This document shows, piece after piece, positions 1 to 7,804 of a stretch of DNA of 32,243 nt. The stretch is from Pseudomonadota bacterium (GTDB lineage Bacteria > Pseudomonadota > Alphaproteobacteria > Rhizobiales > Rhizobiaceae). Below the pieces are notes generated by a model that saw only the letters and a program-made list of their open reading frames with translations, searched no databases and was not told the DNA's origin. The stretch spans positions 1-32,243 of the forward strand of contig JAEXMK010000192.1 of assembly GCA_023444445.1 (NCBI GenBank), written 5' to 3'. The position numbers and the translations under genes are program-made. Numbering within the stretch: position 1 is the stretch's first letter; every line of letters begins with the position of its first letter.

Positions 1-10
1 CCGGCCCCCG

Positions 11-45
<35 letters not shown>

Positions 46-63
46 CGATGGAATAAGTTCGGC

Positions 64-459
64 TCAGGCGAACTGGCTGAGGCCCGGAACCGAGGCAATC
101 ACCTGGTCGACGGTTTCGTCGCCGGCGTGCTGGCGGGCAACGGCGATGGTTTCCTTGGCAAGCGTGGAAATCTCGCTCATGCCGAGGCCCTGGCTCATCA
201 GCTGCTGGCCGAGTCCCATGATACCGCCGCCGCCGAGCGCGCTCATCAGACCGCCGAGCAGACCGCCGCCGCCACCGGAGCCCTCGCCATTATATTGGGC
301 AACCAGATCGCTGGCACCGGGAATGGCTTCGATCATCCTTGCGATCGGGCCGTCTGCGGCCTCGCGCTGGAGAAAACCGAGAATCATGCCAACGGCCTTT
401 TCAGCCAGCTCAGGGTCGATCCCTGCCTTTGCGGCGATCTGATCCACGACTTCGTTCAT
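64..459 (-). CDS. Small Gly-rich DUF2780/DUF2267-like protein
   Basis: A 131-residue protein of unknown function. Residues 1-55 look like a small helical domain ending in a motif around IPGASDLV. A flexible Gly-rich segment follows at about 58-95 (runs of G with GLLGGLM and GGGGIMGLG), and then a second helical part ending in VIASVPGLSQFA. The two ends share an IPG/VPG pattern, suggesting two related half-domains joined by the linker. This architecture resembles DUF2780 (VcgC/VcgE-like) proteins, a judgement made from memory of the family pattern. No signal peptide is evident. The start is well supported by an AGGAGG-type Shine-Dalgarno a few bases before the ATG at 459. It is transcribed away from the ATPase gene at 772, and a perfect palindrome lies about 42 bp upstream. 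Confidence 0.75.
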   Translation of the reverse strand: MNEVVDQIAAKAGIDPELAEKAVGMILGFLQREAADGPIARMIEAIPGASDLVAQYNGEGSGGGGGLLGGLMSALGGGGIMGLGQQLMSQGLGMSEISTLAKETIAVARQHAGDETVDQVIASVPGLSQFA

Positions 460-500
460 TCTTGCCTCCTGTTGAAAAACGACGCCAACCTCTGAGAACT

Positions 501-512
501 GACGTTAACGTC
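501..512. promoter_or_regulatory. 12-bp perfect palindrome upstream of the DUF2780-like gene
   Basis: GACGTTAACGTC reads the same on both strands, and the half site ACGT recurs right after it (AACGTAAA), giving an overlapping ACGTT/AACGT repeat. It lies about 42 bp upstream of the start codon at 459, where an operator would be expected. Similar ACGTTAACGT sites are known for some MerR- and TetR-family regulators, but nothing here identifies which protein binds. The rest of the 460-771 gap holds only the promoter candidate described next. Confidence 0.4.
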
Positions 513-601
513 AACGTAAAACAATCTCCTGCGGCATTCAAGCGGCCATGAGCAGTGCATCTACTTTCATCAAGCGCTTTTTCTTCATCGCCATCAAGCA
601 G

Positions 602-630
602 TTGTTGCGCCTTGAAACTGCCCTTATAAG
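602..630 (+). promoter_or_regulatory. Candidate sigma70-type promoter for the HerA-like gene
   Basis: TTGTTG at 602-607 and TATAAG at 625-630 are separated by 17 bp. Transcription would start near 637, leaving a leader of about 135 nt before the ATG at 772. This is a consensus match only. Confidence 0.35.
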
Positions 631-771
631 ATCATCACAACCAAACTATGAAAAGGCTGCCTCCTTCCGAGGTGTCCCTATCATGCCGGAAGACTTTTAA
701 TTCGGACATGACTTTTGCAAAATCCGCCGCGATTTTACGGGTCATGCACCAGCCGCAGGAGAAAATGGTCG

Positions 772-2343
772 ATGTTGCAGGACGGACAGCTCTATATCGG
801 CACCAGCCGCAATCCGGATGACAGCCTGAACAAGGGCGAATATCTGGAACTGAAATTCGGCAACCGCCACGGCCTCATCACCGGCGCGACGGGAACGGGC
901 AAGACCGTGACCCTGCAGGTTCTGGCAGAAGGGTTTTCCAAGGCTGGCGTTCCAGTCTTCTGCGCCGATATCAAGGGTGACCTTTCCGGCATCGCGGCGG
1001 AAGGCGAAGCGAAAGACTGGGTGCAGAAGCGCGCCGAGCAGATTGGTTTCACCGACTTTTCCTACGGCAAGTCGCCGGTCATTTTCTGGGATCTCTATGG
1101 CGAAAAAGGCCATCGCGTGCGCGCCACCATCGCCGAAATGGGGCCGCTGCTGCTCGCCAGGCTGATGGATGCCTCGGAAGCGCAGGAAGGCGTTCTCAAC
1201 ATCGCCTTCAAGATTGCCGATCAGGGCGGACTGCCGCTGCTCGATCTGAAAGACCTGCAATCGCTGCTGAACTATATGGGCGAGAATGCATCCGAACTTT
1301 CCAACCAGTTTGGGCTGATTTCCAAGTCCTCGGTCGGCTCCCTGCAGCGCGGGCTTCTCGTCCTCGAACAGCAGGGCGCGGCCAATTTCTTCGGCGAACC
1401 GGCGCTGAAGATCGGTGACATCATGCGTGTGGGCGCGGATGGTCGCGGCACGGTTTCGGTTCTCGCCGCTGACAAGCTGATGATGAACCCGCGCCTTTAC
1501 GCCACTTTCCTGCTCTGGATGCTCTCGGAACTCTTCGAGGAACTGCCTGAAGTGGGCGATCCGGAAAAGCCGCGCCTGGTGTTCTTCTTCGATGAAGCGC
1601 ATCTGCTGTTCAACGATGCGCCGCGCGTGCTGGTGGAACGTGTGGAACAGGTCGTTCGTCTTATTCGCTCCAAGGGCGTCGGCGTCTATTTCGTGACGCA
1701 GAACCCGCTGGACGTGCCGGAGACCGTGCTTGCCCAGCTCGGCAATCGCGTGCAGCATGCGCTGCGCGCCTATACGCCGCGCGAACAGAAGGCCGTGCGC
1801 ACGGCGGCGGATACGTTCCGCCAGAACCCAGCCTTCAACACGGCAGATACCATCACCACGCTCGGCACGGGTGAGGCGCTGATTTCCACCCTGCATGACA
1901 AGGGCGCGCCCTCCATTGTCGAGCGCACGCTCGTTAGGCCACCATCCGGCCGCGTCGGGCCGCTGACGGATGCGGAACGAAAATCGCTGATCGATCTCAG
2001 CCCCGTTTCCGGCCAGTACGACAAGGATATCGACCGGGAGTCGGCTTTCGAAATTCTCGCCGCCCGCGCCCAGAAGGCGGCGGAGGCCGAAGCCGCGAAG
2101 CGCGCGGAAGAAGAAAATGCCAAAAACCAGTCCGACAACGCCTCCGGCCGTTGGCGCCTGCCAGGCTTCGGCGATGACGAACCCGCGCAAAATTCCAACG
2201 GCTCACGCAATGGCGGCACGCGCCGTTCCGGCTACCAGCGCGAAACGGTGATCGAGGCAGCGATGAAAAGTGCTGCCCGTTCGGTCGCGACTTCGGTCGG
2301 TCGCGCCATCGTGCGCGGGATTTTGGGTAGTTTGAAGCGCTAA
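772..2343 (+). CDS. HerA-like DUF853 ATPase
   Basis: A 523-residue P-loop NTPase of the DUF853 / HerA-FtsK-like group, sometimes annotated as a nucleoside triphosphate hydrolase. The Walker A motif GATGTGKT is at residues 38-45. A Walker B-like hydrophobic strand ends in FFFDEAH (codons near 1585-1605), followed by a conserved sensor region ([11 protein letters not shown]). The C-terminal roughly 120 residues are Ala/Glu/Lys-rich, then low complexity (NSNGSRNGG), and end in a basic tail. The family is cytoplasmic and related to DNA-translocating helicases, but its biological role is not settled. An in-frame TTG at 715 is upstream, but I chose ATG 772 because the conserved [10 protein letters not shown] start follows an AGGAG at 757-761. 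It is monocistronic and followed by a hairpin terminator at 2351. Confidence 0.9.
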   Translation: MLQDGQLYIGTSRNPDDSLNKGEYLELKFGNRHGLITGATGTGKTVTLQVLAEGFSKAGVPVFCADIKGDLSGIAAEGEAKDWVQKRAEQIGFTDFSYGKSPVIFWDLYGEKGHRVRATIAEMGPLLLARLMDASEAQEGVLNIAFKIADQGGLPLLDLKDLQSLLNYMGENASELSNQFGLISKSSVGSLQRGLLVLEQQGAANFFGEPALKIGDIMRVGADGRGTVSVLAADKLMMNPRLYATFLLWMLSELFEELPEVGDPEKPRLVFFFDEAHLLFNDAPRVLVERVEQVVRLIRSKGVGVYFVTQNPLDVPETVLAQLGNRVQHALRAYTPREQKAVRTAADTFRQNPAFNTADTITTLGTGEALISTLHDKGAPSIVERTLVRPPSGRVGPLTDAERKSLIDLSPVSGQYDKDIDRESAFEILAARAQKAAEAEAAKRAEEENAKNQSDNASGRWRLPGFGDDEPAQNSNGSRNGGTRRSGYQRETVIEAAMKSAARSVATSVGRAIVRGILGSLKR

Positions 2344-2350
2344 ACAGAAA

Positions 2351-2390
2351 CGCCGCCCGCTCTTGATGAAACGGGCGGCGGCCGATTTTC
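2351..2390. terminator. Rho-independent-like terminator between convergent genes
   Basis: A 9-bp perfect stem (2351-2359 with 2372-2380) with a 12-nt loop, followed shortly by ATTTTC. It lies immediately after the HerA-like stop codon and just before the stop of the convergent Atu4866-family gene, so it may serve both. Confidence 0.65.
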
Positions 2391-2397
2391 AGTGCGG

Positions 2398-2748
2398 TCA
2401 CTTCTCTCGATAGAAGATCATGCCGCCGTGATAGAGGACACCATCGACAAATTCGCCGTCGGCGGTGAAACCGGTATCGTCCCAATAGTCGATGTGGTTT
2501 CCCTTCACCTCATATCGTCCCTGATAAGCGCTCTTGCGTTTGCCGCGCGCCTCGTCATAGCGACCGTTGGATAGAAGCTCCTGACGAACATGGCCGTCGC
2601 CGGTGACCCACATGCCGATATAGGGATGGTTCTGGATCTGTGCGGTTTCGGTCATGTTCACTTCCGTGGCGTTGCTGGATTTGCGGTTCTCCACTTCTAC
2701 GGAACCCGCCGCAAGCAGGAGCGCAACCGATGTCGATACGATATTCAT
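2398..2748 (-). CDS. Atu4866-family small protein
   Basis: A 116-residue protein whose C-terminal roughly 85 residues match the small beta-rich family named after A. tumefaciens Atu4866: YIGMWVTGDGHVRQELLSNG, then a YQGRYEV strand, HIDYWDDTGFTADGEF and a GMIFYREK end. The function of the family is unknown. Repeated Trp/Tyr/Gly-rich strands suggest a small lipocalin-like or ligand-binding beta sheet. The N terminus up to about residue 17 is hydrophobic and could be an export signal. If so the mature protein is periplasmic, like the product of the preceding gene. An internal Met at residue 32 is an alternative start, but ATG 2748 has a GGAGAG Shine-Dalgarno and overlaps the upstream stop by 4 nt (ATGA), which implies translational coupling. 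It is the last gene of the SDR operon. Confidence 0.85.
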   Translation of the reverse strand: MNIVSTSVALLLAAGSVEVENRKSSNATEVNMTETAQIQNHPYIGMWVTGDGHVRQELLSNGRYDEARGKRKSAYQGRYEVKGNHIDYWDDTGFTADGEFVDGVLYHGGMIFYREK

Positions 2749-3221
2749 TGTCTCTCCACTCCCGTTGCGGCATTGGCGCGGCGTTCCTCGAACAGTTCCG
2801 CAAGCGTCCGTGATGCGGCGATGGCTTTCGGGAAACCGGCCGGGACGGTAACCAGATAGATCATCTCCTTCAGCTCCTCGTCGGTTGCGCCCACATTCAG
2901 CGCATAACCGGCATGGACCTTCATCAGATCACGCTCGCCAAGGGCCGCCATGACAGCGACGGCGGCCAGCTGGCGGGTGCGGTTGTCCAGGCCCGGCCGC
3001 GACCAGACCTCTCCCAAGGCGTAGCCCTCCGTTGCTTCCGCCAGGAACGGAAACTCCTGTCGCATGCGCTCCAGATTGGCTTGCGGCTGGCCATTGTTGA
3101 GGCTGCGGACGACCTCATCGCCGCGTTTCAACCGGTCATCCATGTGCTGCGTATTCGCGAGTGCGGCGGCAGATCCCGCGAACATGGCAATCGCAAGCGC
3201 GGTCGGAAAAATGGCTTTCAT
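2745..3221 (-). CDS. Exported carboxymuconolactone decarboxylase-like protein
   Basis: A 158-residue protein of the carboxymuconolactone decarboxylase (CMD)/AhpD-like fold. Residues 1-22 form a clear signal peptide (MKAIFPTALAIAMFAGSAAALA), so the protein is probably periplasmic, unlike most CMD enzymes. The core LDNRTRQLAAVAVMAALG and the helix KVHAGYALNVGATDEELKEM are typical of CMD proteins. The CxxC redox pair of AhpD-type members is absent, since no Cys occurs in the mature part, so a peroxidase-reductase role is unlikely. A lactone- or lyase-type activity is possible but unproved. ATG 3221 was chosen over an upstream in-frame Met at 3320 because it gives the signal peptide, follows GAGGAG, and lies 10 nt behind the SDR stop. 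Confidence 0.85.
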   Translation of the reverse strand: MKAIFPTALAIAMFAGSAAALANTQHMDDRLKRGDEVVRSLNNGQPQANLERMRQEFPFLAEATEGYALGEVWSRPGLDNRTRQLAAVAVMAALGERDLMKVHAGYALNVGATDEELKEMIYLVTVPAGFPKAIAASRTLAELFEERRANAATGVERQ

Positions 3222-3231
3222 GTCAATCTCC

Positions 3232-3954
3232 TCAGGCAGCGGTGGGGCGGACGACGATTTCGTTGACGTCCACATCGTCAGGCTGTTCGATGGCGTAACG
3301 AACGGCGCGGCCAATGGCATCGGGCTTCAGGGCGATGGCCCTGTAGCTCTGCATCAGTTCGGCGGCGGCCGGATCGGTGATGGTATGGGCGAGTTCGCTT
3401 TCCACCACGCCGGGATGAATGCAGGTGACGCGCAGGTCGCGGTTTTCCTGCCGCAGCCCGTCCGAAATCGCCCGCACGGCAAATTTCGTGGCGCAATAAA
3501 CGGCCGCTGTTGGCGAAACGGCAAGCGCACCGATGGAGGCGATGTTGATGATATGGCCGGAGGCACGCGCGGTCATCTCGGGCAGAACGGCCGCGACCCC
3601 ATAAAGCACGCCCTTGATGTTGACGTCGATCATGCGGTCCCATTCATCGACCTTGAGCGATGACATCAGCGATAGCGGCATGACGCCGGCATTGTTGACG
3701 ATGACGTCGATCTCACCGAAAGCTTTGCGGCCTGCCTCTGCAAAGGCCTCGACGCTGCGCCTATCGGTGACGTCAAGCGAATGGACGACGACTTCAGCCC
3801 CCGTCTGGCGCAGTTCTTCGGCCAGCGTCTCCAGGCGATCCAGCCGGCGCGCGCCGAGCACCAGTTTTGCGCCGGCGGCGGCCAGCTCTCGCGCAATGCC
3901 TTCACCGATCCCGCTCGATGCACCCGTGATTAGAACAACTTTGTTCAATGTCAT
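3232..3954 (-). CDS. Short-chain dehydrogenase/reductase
   Basis: A 240-residue classical SDR and NAD(P)H-dependent oxidoreductase with a Rossmann fold. The nucleotide-binding TGASSGIG is at residues 10-17, NNAG at 87-90, and the catalytic Ser140, Tyr153 and Lys157 (YCATK) are all present. Arg36-Arg37 after the second strand (GARRLDR) favours NADP(H). The substrate cannot be read from the sequence. The start has an AAGGAG Shine-Dalgarno 7 nt upstream. It is the first gene of an operon with the CMD-like and Atu4866-like genes, and is divergent from the LysR gene at 4076, which probably controls it. Orthologous SDR-LysR pairs are common in proteobacteria. Confidence 0.93.
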   Translation of the reverse strand: MTLNKVVLITGASSGIGEGIARELAAAGAKLVLGARRLDRLETLAEELRQTGAEVVVHSLDVTDRRSVEAFAEAGRKAFGEIDVIVNNAGVMPLSLMSSLKVDEWDRMIDVNIKGVLYGVAAVLPEMTARASGHIINIASIGALAVSPTAAVYCATKFAVRAISDGLRQENRDLRVTCIHPGVVESELAHTITDPAAAELMQSYRAIALKPDAIGRAVRYAIEQPDDVDVNEIVVRPTAA

Positions 3955-4075
3955 GGCTTTCTCCTTGCTGTTACGGTCGGCTTTTCCGAAATCGACCGTT
4001 GCAGGGAAGATAGCGCTCAGGCATTGTCGCGATAACCGCCTTAATAGTTACCTCAATGGATAGAATTTTTAACCA

Positions 4076-4972
4076 ATGAACATCGATCTCAATGCTGTTT
4101 CGACGTTCTGCCTTGTGGCCGAGGAACGGAATTTTCGCGCCGTCGCGGACAGGCTGGGCGTCACCCGCTCCGCTGTCAGCCAGACCATCCGCAAGCTTGA
4201 GGAGACGATGGGGATCGCGCTGGTACAAAGGACGACCCGCAGCGTGAGCCTGACGGAAGCGGGACAGCAGCTTTACGCTGATGTCTCCTCTTCCATAGGC
4301 GCGATCTCGCAGGCGGCGCAGGCGGCCTCATCGCTCGGCGGCACGGTGCGCGGTCAGCTTCGGCTGGCGGTGTCGTCCATTGCAGAACGCTTCTTGGCCG
4401 GGCCTCTGCTCGCCAGCTTTGCCGAGGCTCACCCGGAGGTGCAGCTCGACATCGTCGTGACGGATGAGGAGTTCGATATCGTCGCCGAGCATTATGATGC
4501 CGGCGTGCGTTTGGGAGAGCTTATCGAACAGGATATGATCGCCGTTCCGGTATCCGTTCCTCAACGGCAGCTTGCCGTCTGTTCTCCTGGATATCGGAAC
4601 AGTTTCGCCCTACCCACGCAGCCGCGCGAGTTGATCGAGCATAGATGTATTGGCTGGCGGCCTCGTCCGGGTATTGCGCCATACAGATGGGAATTTGCCG
4701 AAAATGGCCGGGAATTTGCGGTGGCGGTTGAGCCTGCCTTCACCACCAACGACATGCAGCTGATGATCAAGCTGGCCTGTGCCGGTGCAGGCATTACCTT
4801 CGGCATGGAAGAGACGTTTCGGCCTTATCTGGAGCGTGGAGAGCTTGTTTCCATGCTGGAAGATTATTCGCCCAGCTTCGCAGGGTTTTACCTCTATTAT
4901 CCCAGCCGTCGAAACCTTGCGCCGAAGCTGCGGGCCTTCATCGACCATGTTCGCCTGTCGAGAGAGCGGTGA
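4076..4972 (+). CDS. LysR-family transcriptional regulator
   Basis: A 298-residue LTTR. The winged helix-turn-helix occupies about residues 1-62 (FRAVADRLGVTRSAVSQTIRKLEE, then TRSVSLTEAG), and a periplasmic-binding-protein-like effector domain follows from about 90 to the end. It most likely regulates the divergent SDR operon and itself across the 121-bp shared intergenic region. A short dyad TAAC-N10-GTTA (4033-4050) could be part of an LTTR site. No Shine-Dalgarno precedes the ATG. A TAGAAT -10-like hexamer at 4061-4066 would put transcription start within a few bases of the start codon, so the mRNA may be almost leaderless, although no good -35 is seen. The inducer is unknown. Confidence 0.92.
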   Translation: MNIDLNAVSTFCLVAEERNFRAVADRLGVTRSAVSQTIRKLEETMGIALVQRTTRSVSLTEAGQQLYADVSSSIGAISQAAQAASSLGGTVRGQLRLAVSSIAERFLAGPLLASFAEAHPEVQLDIVVTDEEFDIVAEHYDAGVRLGELIEQDMIAVPVSVPQRQLAVCSPGYRNSFALPTQPRELIEHRCIGWRPRPGIAPYRWEFAENGREFAVAVEPAFTTNDMQLMIKLACAGAGITFGMEETFRPYLERGELVSMLEDYSPSFAGFYLYYPSRRNLAPKLRAFIDHVRLSRER

Positions 4973-4998
4973 TCTGCCGGACGTTGCCCCGGCAGATC
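4971..4998. terminator. Bidirectional hairpin terminator
   Basis: A 10-bp perfect inverted repeat (4971-4980 with 4989-4998, 8-nt loop) overlaps the lysR stop codon and lies just before the stop of the convergent VOC gene. A T run at 5014-5019 is further along and already in that gene's end. It probably terminates both transcripts. Confidence 0.6.
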
Positions 4999-5011
4999 GT
5001 CAGCAACAGAC

Positions 5012-5791
5012 CTATTTTTTCTGCGACACCAGCGAGAAATAGGCGCCCTGCGGATCGACGCAGTTAACGATCCAGCTATCGCCGGGAACTTCCATCGGGC
5101 CGTTGACGACTTGTCCGCCGCCGGTGCTGACGCGGGTGATGGCGTCATCGATGCCATCCACATTGAAGTAATAACCCCAATGGCAGACGGGAACCTGCGG
5201 CATGCGTTTCATGATGCCGCCGACAGCTTTACCCTTGTGGGCGAAGATGCGGTACGGGCCCATTTCGCCCATGTCGAAATCATGGTCCTTGGTCCAGCCG
5301 AATACATCGCCATAGAAAGCGGTGGCTGCATCCACATCGTCCGTGAAGAGTTCGTACCAGCCGACATGGCCCTGTTTGTCCTGCGTGTCTTCAGGTTCGC
5401 AATCTGTCTCCATCGGCAATGGCGTCATGATGCAGAGCACCGCGCCAAAGGGATCGGCGACAACGGCGAAACGGCCAATTTCGGGGATATCCTCGGGCTG
5501 CCGCCGGATGGCACCGCCCTTTGCCGCAAACTGCTCGGCGGTGGCATCGACATCCTTGACATCGACATAAGCTGTCCAGTTCGGCGGAATACCCTGTCCC
5601 TTATGCTCGTCGGTCAGTTCCATGACGCCGCCCATGCCTTTTCCATCGGCCTCCAGCACCAGATAGGGCATTTCCGGCGAGCCGAAGTCCCTGGTCTGCC
5701 AGCCAACGACATGACCATAAAAGCGGGCGGCCGCTTCCATGTCGGGTGTCATCAGCTCGACCCAGATGAATTTTCCATGCGTATCGGACAT
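5012..5791 (-). CDS. VOC (glyoxalase/bleomycin-resistance fold) protein, two domains
   Basis: A 259-residue protein made of two vicinal-oxygen-chelate modules in tandem. The first (about residues 7-125) starts GKFIWVELMTPDMEAAARFY and the second (about 140-255) starts HVGWYELFTDDVDAATAFYG. Each shows the repeated F-Y-x-x-V/F-F/V-G-W pattern of VOC helices. The family includes metal-dependent lyases, dioxygenases and drug-binding proteins, and the two-domain form resembles actinobacterial Cfp30B-like proteins. A substrate cannot be assigned. The start has AGGAGAC just upstream. It lies 81 nt behind the DUF1579 gene and is probably the last gene of that operon. The gap holds a short GC hairpin (5833-5853) that could attenuate its expression. 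Confidence 0.9.
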   Translation of the reverse strand: MSDTHGKFIWVELMTPDMEAAARFYGHVVGWQTRDFGSPEMPYLVLEADGKGMGGVMELTDEHKGQGIPPNWTAYVDVKDVDATAEQFAAKGGAIRRQPEDIPEIGRFAVVADPFGAVLCIMTPLPMETDCEPEDTQDKQGHVGWYELFTDDVDAATAFYGDVFGWTKDHDFDMGEMGPYRIFAHKGKAVGGIMKRMPQVPVCHWGYYFNVDGIDDAITRVSTGGGQVVNGPMEVPGDSWIVNCVDPQGAYFSLVSQKK

Positions 5792-5872
5792 TGTTGTCTC
5801 CTATGGAGGGTTTGGCGGTTGTTTCGGCAAGCGCCGCCGCAGGGCGCGGCGGCACGTGTTTCGGGGTAAAGC

Positions 5873-6367
5873 TCAGACCTTGCGCCGGAACTCCGACGTC
5901 ATGAAGGTCTTGAAAGTGCCGTCCGGCTGCCTGACGCTGCCGGAGAAACTGCGATGGTTGTCATCATGAAGCACGAGCACATCGCGATAGGTATCGATAC
6001 GGTCGGACCCGTCGAAGGCCGGACCTTCCGCTTCCAGCGTCAGGGTCTTGCCGTCCTCTTCCAGCCAGCCCTTGTAGACCCAGAGATTGGTCATCATCGA
6101 GCCTACCCAGGTGCCGACAAAATTGCCTTTGACCGGGTCGTAGCCGACGGTGATGACAGCCGTCATGCTGGTCCCGTCAGGCATCTTTCCCGTGCCTTCG
6201 CCGATGATCCAGAGGCCACCAATCGAGCGTACTTTTTCGCTGAACAATTGCTCCGGGTCATTGGGATCATAGGCCTCATGGCCGGAACTTGCGGTCATGA
6301 TCCAGTCACCGACGATCCTGTTCAGAAACGCGTGTTCCTGCTGCGGATTAGCGTTTGGCATTTCCAT
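5873..6367 (-). CDS. DUF1579-domain protein
   Basis: A 164-residue protein resembling DUF1579, a family of small beta-rich, probably ligand-binding proteins of unknown function. Diagnostic stretches are HAFLNRIVGDWIM near the N terminus, GGLWIIGEGTGKMPDG, VGYDPVKGNFVGTWVGSM and the terminal TFMTSEFRRKV. It has no signal peptide. ATG 6367 was preferred over the in-frame Met at 6430 because a GAGGAGGAGAC Shine-Dalgarno lies directly upstream and the longer version would overlap the DUF899 gene. It follows that gene by 25 nt on the same strand, so they are almost certainly cotranscribed. Confidence 0.85.
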   Translation of the reverse strand: MEMPNANPQQEHAFLNRIVGDWIMTASSGHEAYDPNDPEQLFSEKVRSIGGLWIIGEGTGKMPDGTSMTAVITVGYDPVKGNFVGTWVGSMMTNLWVYKGWLEEDGKTLTLEAEGPAFDGSDRIDTYRDVLVLHDDNHRSFSGSVRQPDGTFKTFMTSEFRRKV

Positions 6368-6392
6368 TGTCGTCTCCTCCTCGTCATTAATT

Positions 6393-7121
6393 TCAGTGGC
6401 AGCAGGATGCGGCTTTCGGCGCATCCTCATACTGGTCGTGGCGGCGCACCCAATCCATTACCTCATTTTCATTACGGCCTTTTGGCACCAGATCGAGAAG
6501 CATCAATGTGCCGAGCGTCTGCTCGGCGCCGCGGGCGTAAGTGGAATAGGTGTGGTAGATCTTGCCGTCTTCGCCCTTGGCGAAAACGCTGATGCCGTGC
6601 AGGTCCTTCAGGTCGCCAAAGGGCGCCATGTCACGGTAATTATAGGTGATTTCGCCTTTGGCCATATCCTCGTCGCGAAACGAGGCCTGATAGTCGTAGT
6701 TGAAATCGCTGCTTTCGGCCGAAACCCAGGAGAATTTCCAGCCCATGCGGTTTTTATAAGCCTCGATCTTTTCAAGCGGGGCACGCGACACCGCGACAAA
6801 ACCGGCATCGCCATTCTTGAGGTGGATCAGTGCACCATCGACATGATCCGCGAAGAAGGAGCAGCCGACACAGCCCTCCTCCCAGTCGGGCGCCAGCATG
6901 AAATGGTAGACGATCAGCTGGCTGCAATCGCCGAACAACTCTTTGAGCGATCTGGGGCCGGAGGGCGCATCGAAGATATAGTCCTTCGTCACCTCCTCCC
7001 ACGGCAATGCGCGACGGGCTTCGTTCAGCCTGTCACGGGCGCGTGTCAGTTCCTTTTCCTTCACCAGCAGATCGCGGCGGGCCGCAAGCCACTCCTCTTT
7101 CGAAACGACGGGATGAGACAT
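6393..7121 (-). CDS. DUF899 thioredoxin-like protein
   Basis: A 242-residue protein of the DUF899 family, which has a thioredoxin-like fold. The N terminus has the typical helix (EEWLAARRDLLVKEKELTRARDRLNEARRALP seen in pieces). The core is KDYIFDAPSGPRSLKELFG followed by the hallmark WEEGCVGCSFFADH, a CxxC-type pair positioned like a thioredoxin active site. The C terminus ends in a CCH cluster. A redox or disulfide role is plausible but not demonstrated for the family. The start at 7121 follows a strong AAGGAGGAAAG. It is the first gene of the DUF899-DUF1579-VOC operon and is divergent from the MarR gene at 7270, which is the likely regulator through the palindromes in the shared region. 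Confidence 0.9.
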   Translation of the reverse strand: MSHPVVSKEEWLAARRDLLVKEKELTRARDRLNEARRALPWEEVTKDYIFDAPSGPRSLKELFGDCSQLIVYHFMLAPDWEEGCVGCSFFADHVDGALIHLKNGDAGFVAVSRAPLEKIEAYKNRMGWKFSWVSAESSDFNYDYQASFRDEDMAKGEITYNYRDMAPFGDLKDLHGISVFAKGEDGKIYHTYSTYARGAEQTLGTLMLLDLVPKGRNENEVMDWVRRHDQYEDAPKAASCCH

Positions 7122-7192
7122 GATCTTTCCTCCTTGGATCCGTCTTTCACTGCGGCTGCACCCGTCTGTCGGCGCGTGCCGCGCATCTCTGT

Positions 7193-7205
7193 GTTGAAGA
7201 TCAAC
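7193..7205. promoter_or_regulatory. Imperfect copy of the MarR-type operator
   Basis: GTTGA-AGA-TCAAC is a 5-bp inverted repeat closely related to the perfect palindrome at 7247-7258. It is placed about 70 bp in front of the DUF899 start. Two related sites in one divergent region fit a dimeric MarR protein controlling both directions. Confidence 0.5.
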
Positions 7206-7234
7206 AATTAGCGCCACAGAGCATCAAGTTCTGC

Positions 7235-7263
7235 TTGACTATTTAGGTTGATATCAACATATT
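7235..7263 (+). promoter_or_regulatory. marR promoter with operator in the spacer
   Basis: TTGACT (7235-7240) and CATATT (7258-7263) are spaced 17 bp apart. The perfect palindrome GTTGATATCAAC (7247-7258) fills the spacer, the classic place for an autorepressor. The -10 box ends only 6 nt before the ATG at 7270, so the transcript would start at or next to the start codon. Confidence 0.6.
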
Positions 7264-7269
7264 TAACGC

Positions 7270-7716
7270 ATGTCAAACGCCAGCGTGATTCCTTTTTCGA
7301 CAACTATCCTCGTGCGTGATTCCTGCCTGTGCCTGCATGCGCAGCGCGCGGCACGGGCGCTGGCGCGGTTGTTCGACACCGCGTTGAAGCCGGTGGGCAT
7401 CAACAATGGTCAGTTTTCGCTGCTGATGTCGCTGAACAGGCCGGAGCCGCCGCCGATGGGGCCGGTTGCCCACCTTCTGGCGATGGACCGCACGACCTTG
7501 ACGGCGGCGCTGAAACCGCTGGAGCGGCGCGGGCTGGTCAGCATCGAGCAGGACCCGAAGGACAAGCGTGGAAAACGGTTGCGGTTGACGCCTGAGGGCA
7601 TGGCCGTGCTCGCCGCCGCTTTCCCCATCTGGGAGCAGACCCATGCGGAAATAGAAGCGAAGATCGGCAGCGGTGACCCTGAGAGGCTGCGCCGCGACCT
7701 TATCGATCTCGGCTAA
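7270..7716 (+). CDS. MarR-family regulator
   Basis: A 148-residue winged-helix MarR protein. The N-terminal dimerisation helix contains a Cys-rich stretch, DSCLCLHAQRAARALARLFD. The recognition part reads MDRTTLTAALKPLERRGLVSI, followed by the wing around DPKDKRGKRLRLTPEG. Closely spaced Cys in the first helix are found in redox-responsive MarR proteins, so thiol sensing is possible but inferred. It has no Shine-Dalgarno, and its promoter suggests a leaderless mRNA. It is divergent from the DUF899 operon and followed after 88 nt by a YCII gene on the same strand, so it probably regulates both. Confidence 0.9.
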   Translation: MSNASVIPFSTTILVRDSCLCLHAQRAARALARLFDTALKPVGINNGQFSLLMSLNRPEPPPMGPVAHLLAMDRTTLTAALKPLERRGLVSIEQDPKDKRGKRLRLTPEGMAVLAAAFPIWEQTHAEIEAKIGSGDPERLRRDLIDLG

Positions 7717-7804
7717 CAGGGGGCTTCGCGCCTCAGCAAAACTGTCATCCGGCTGTTGCGCCGGAGAGCGAAACTGAACGAAACGCAATCCAGGAGGAAT
7801 GATC

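Noticed and set aside
742..2190. 482-codon minus-strand frame opposite the HerA-like gene
   Set aside because: Its translation is Arg/Gly/His-rich without motifs, and the plus strand carries intact Walker motifs.
6297..7211. 304-codon plus-strand frame opposite the DUF899 gene
   Set aside because: DUF899 has a strong Shine-Dalgarno and conserved motifs; this frame has neither.
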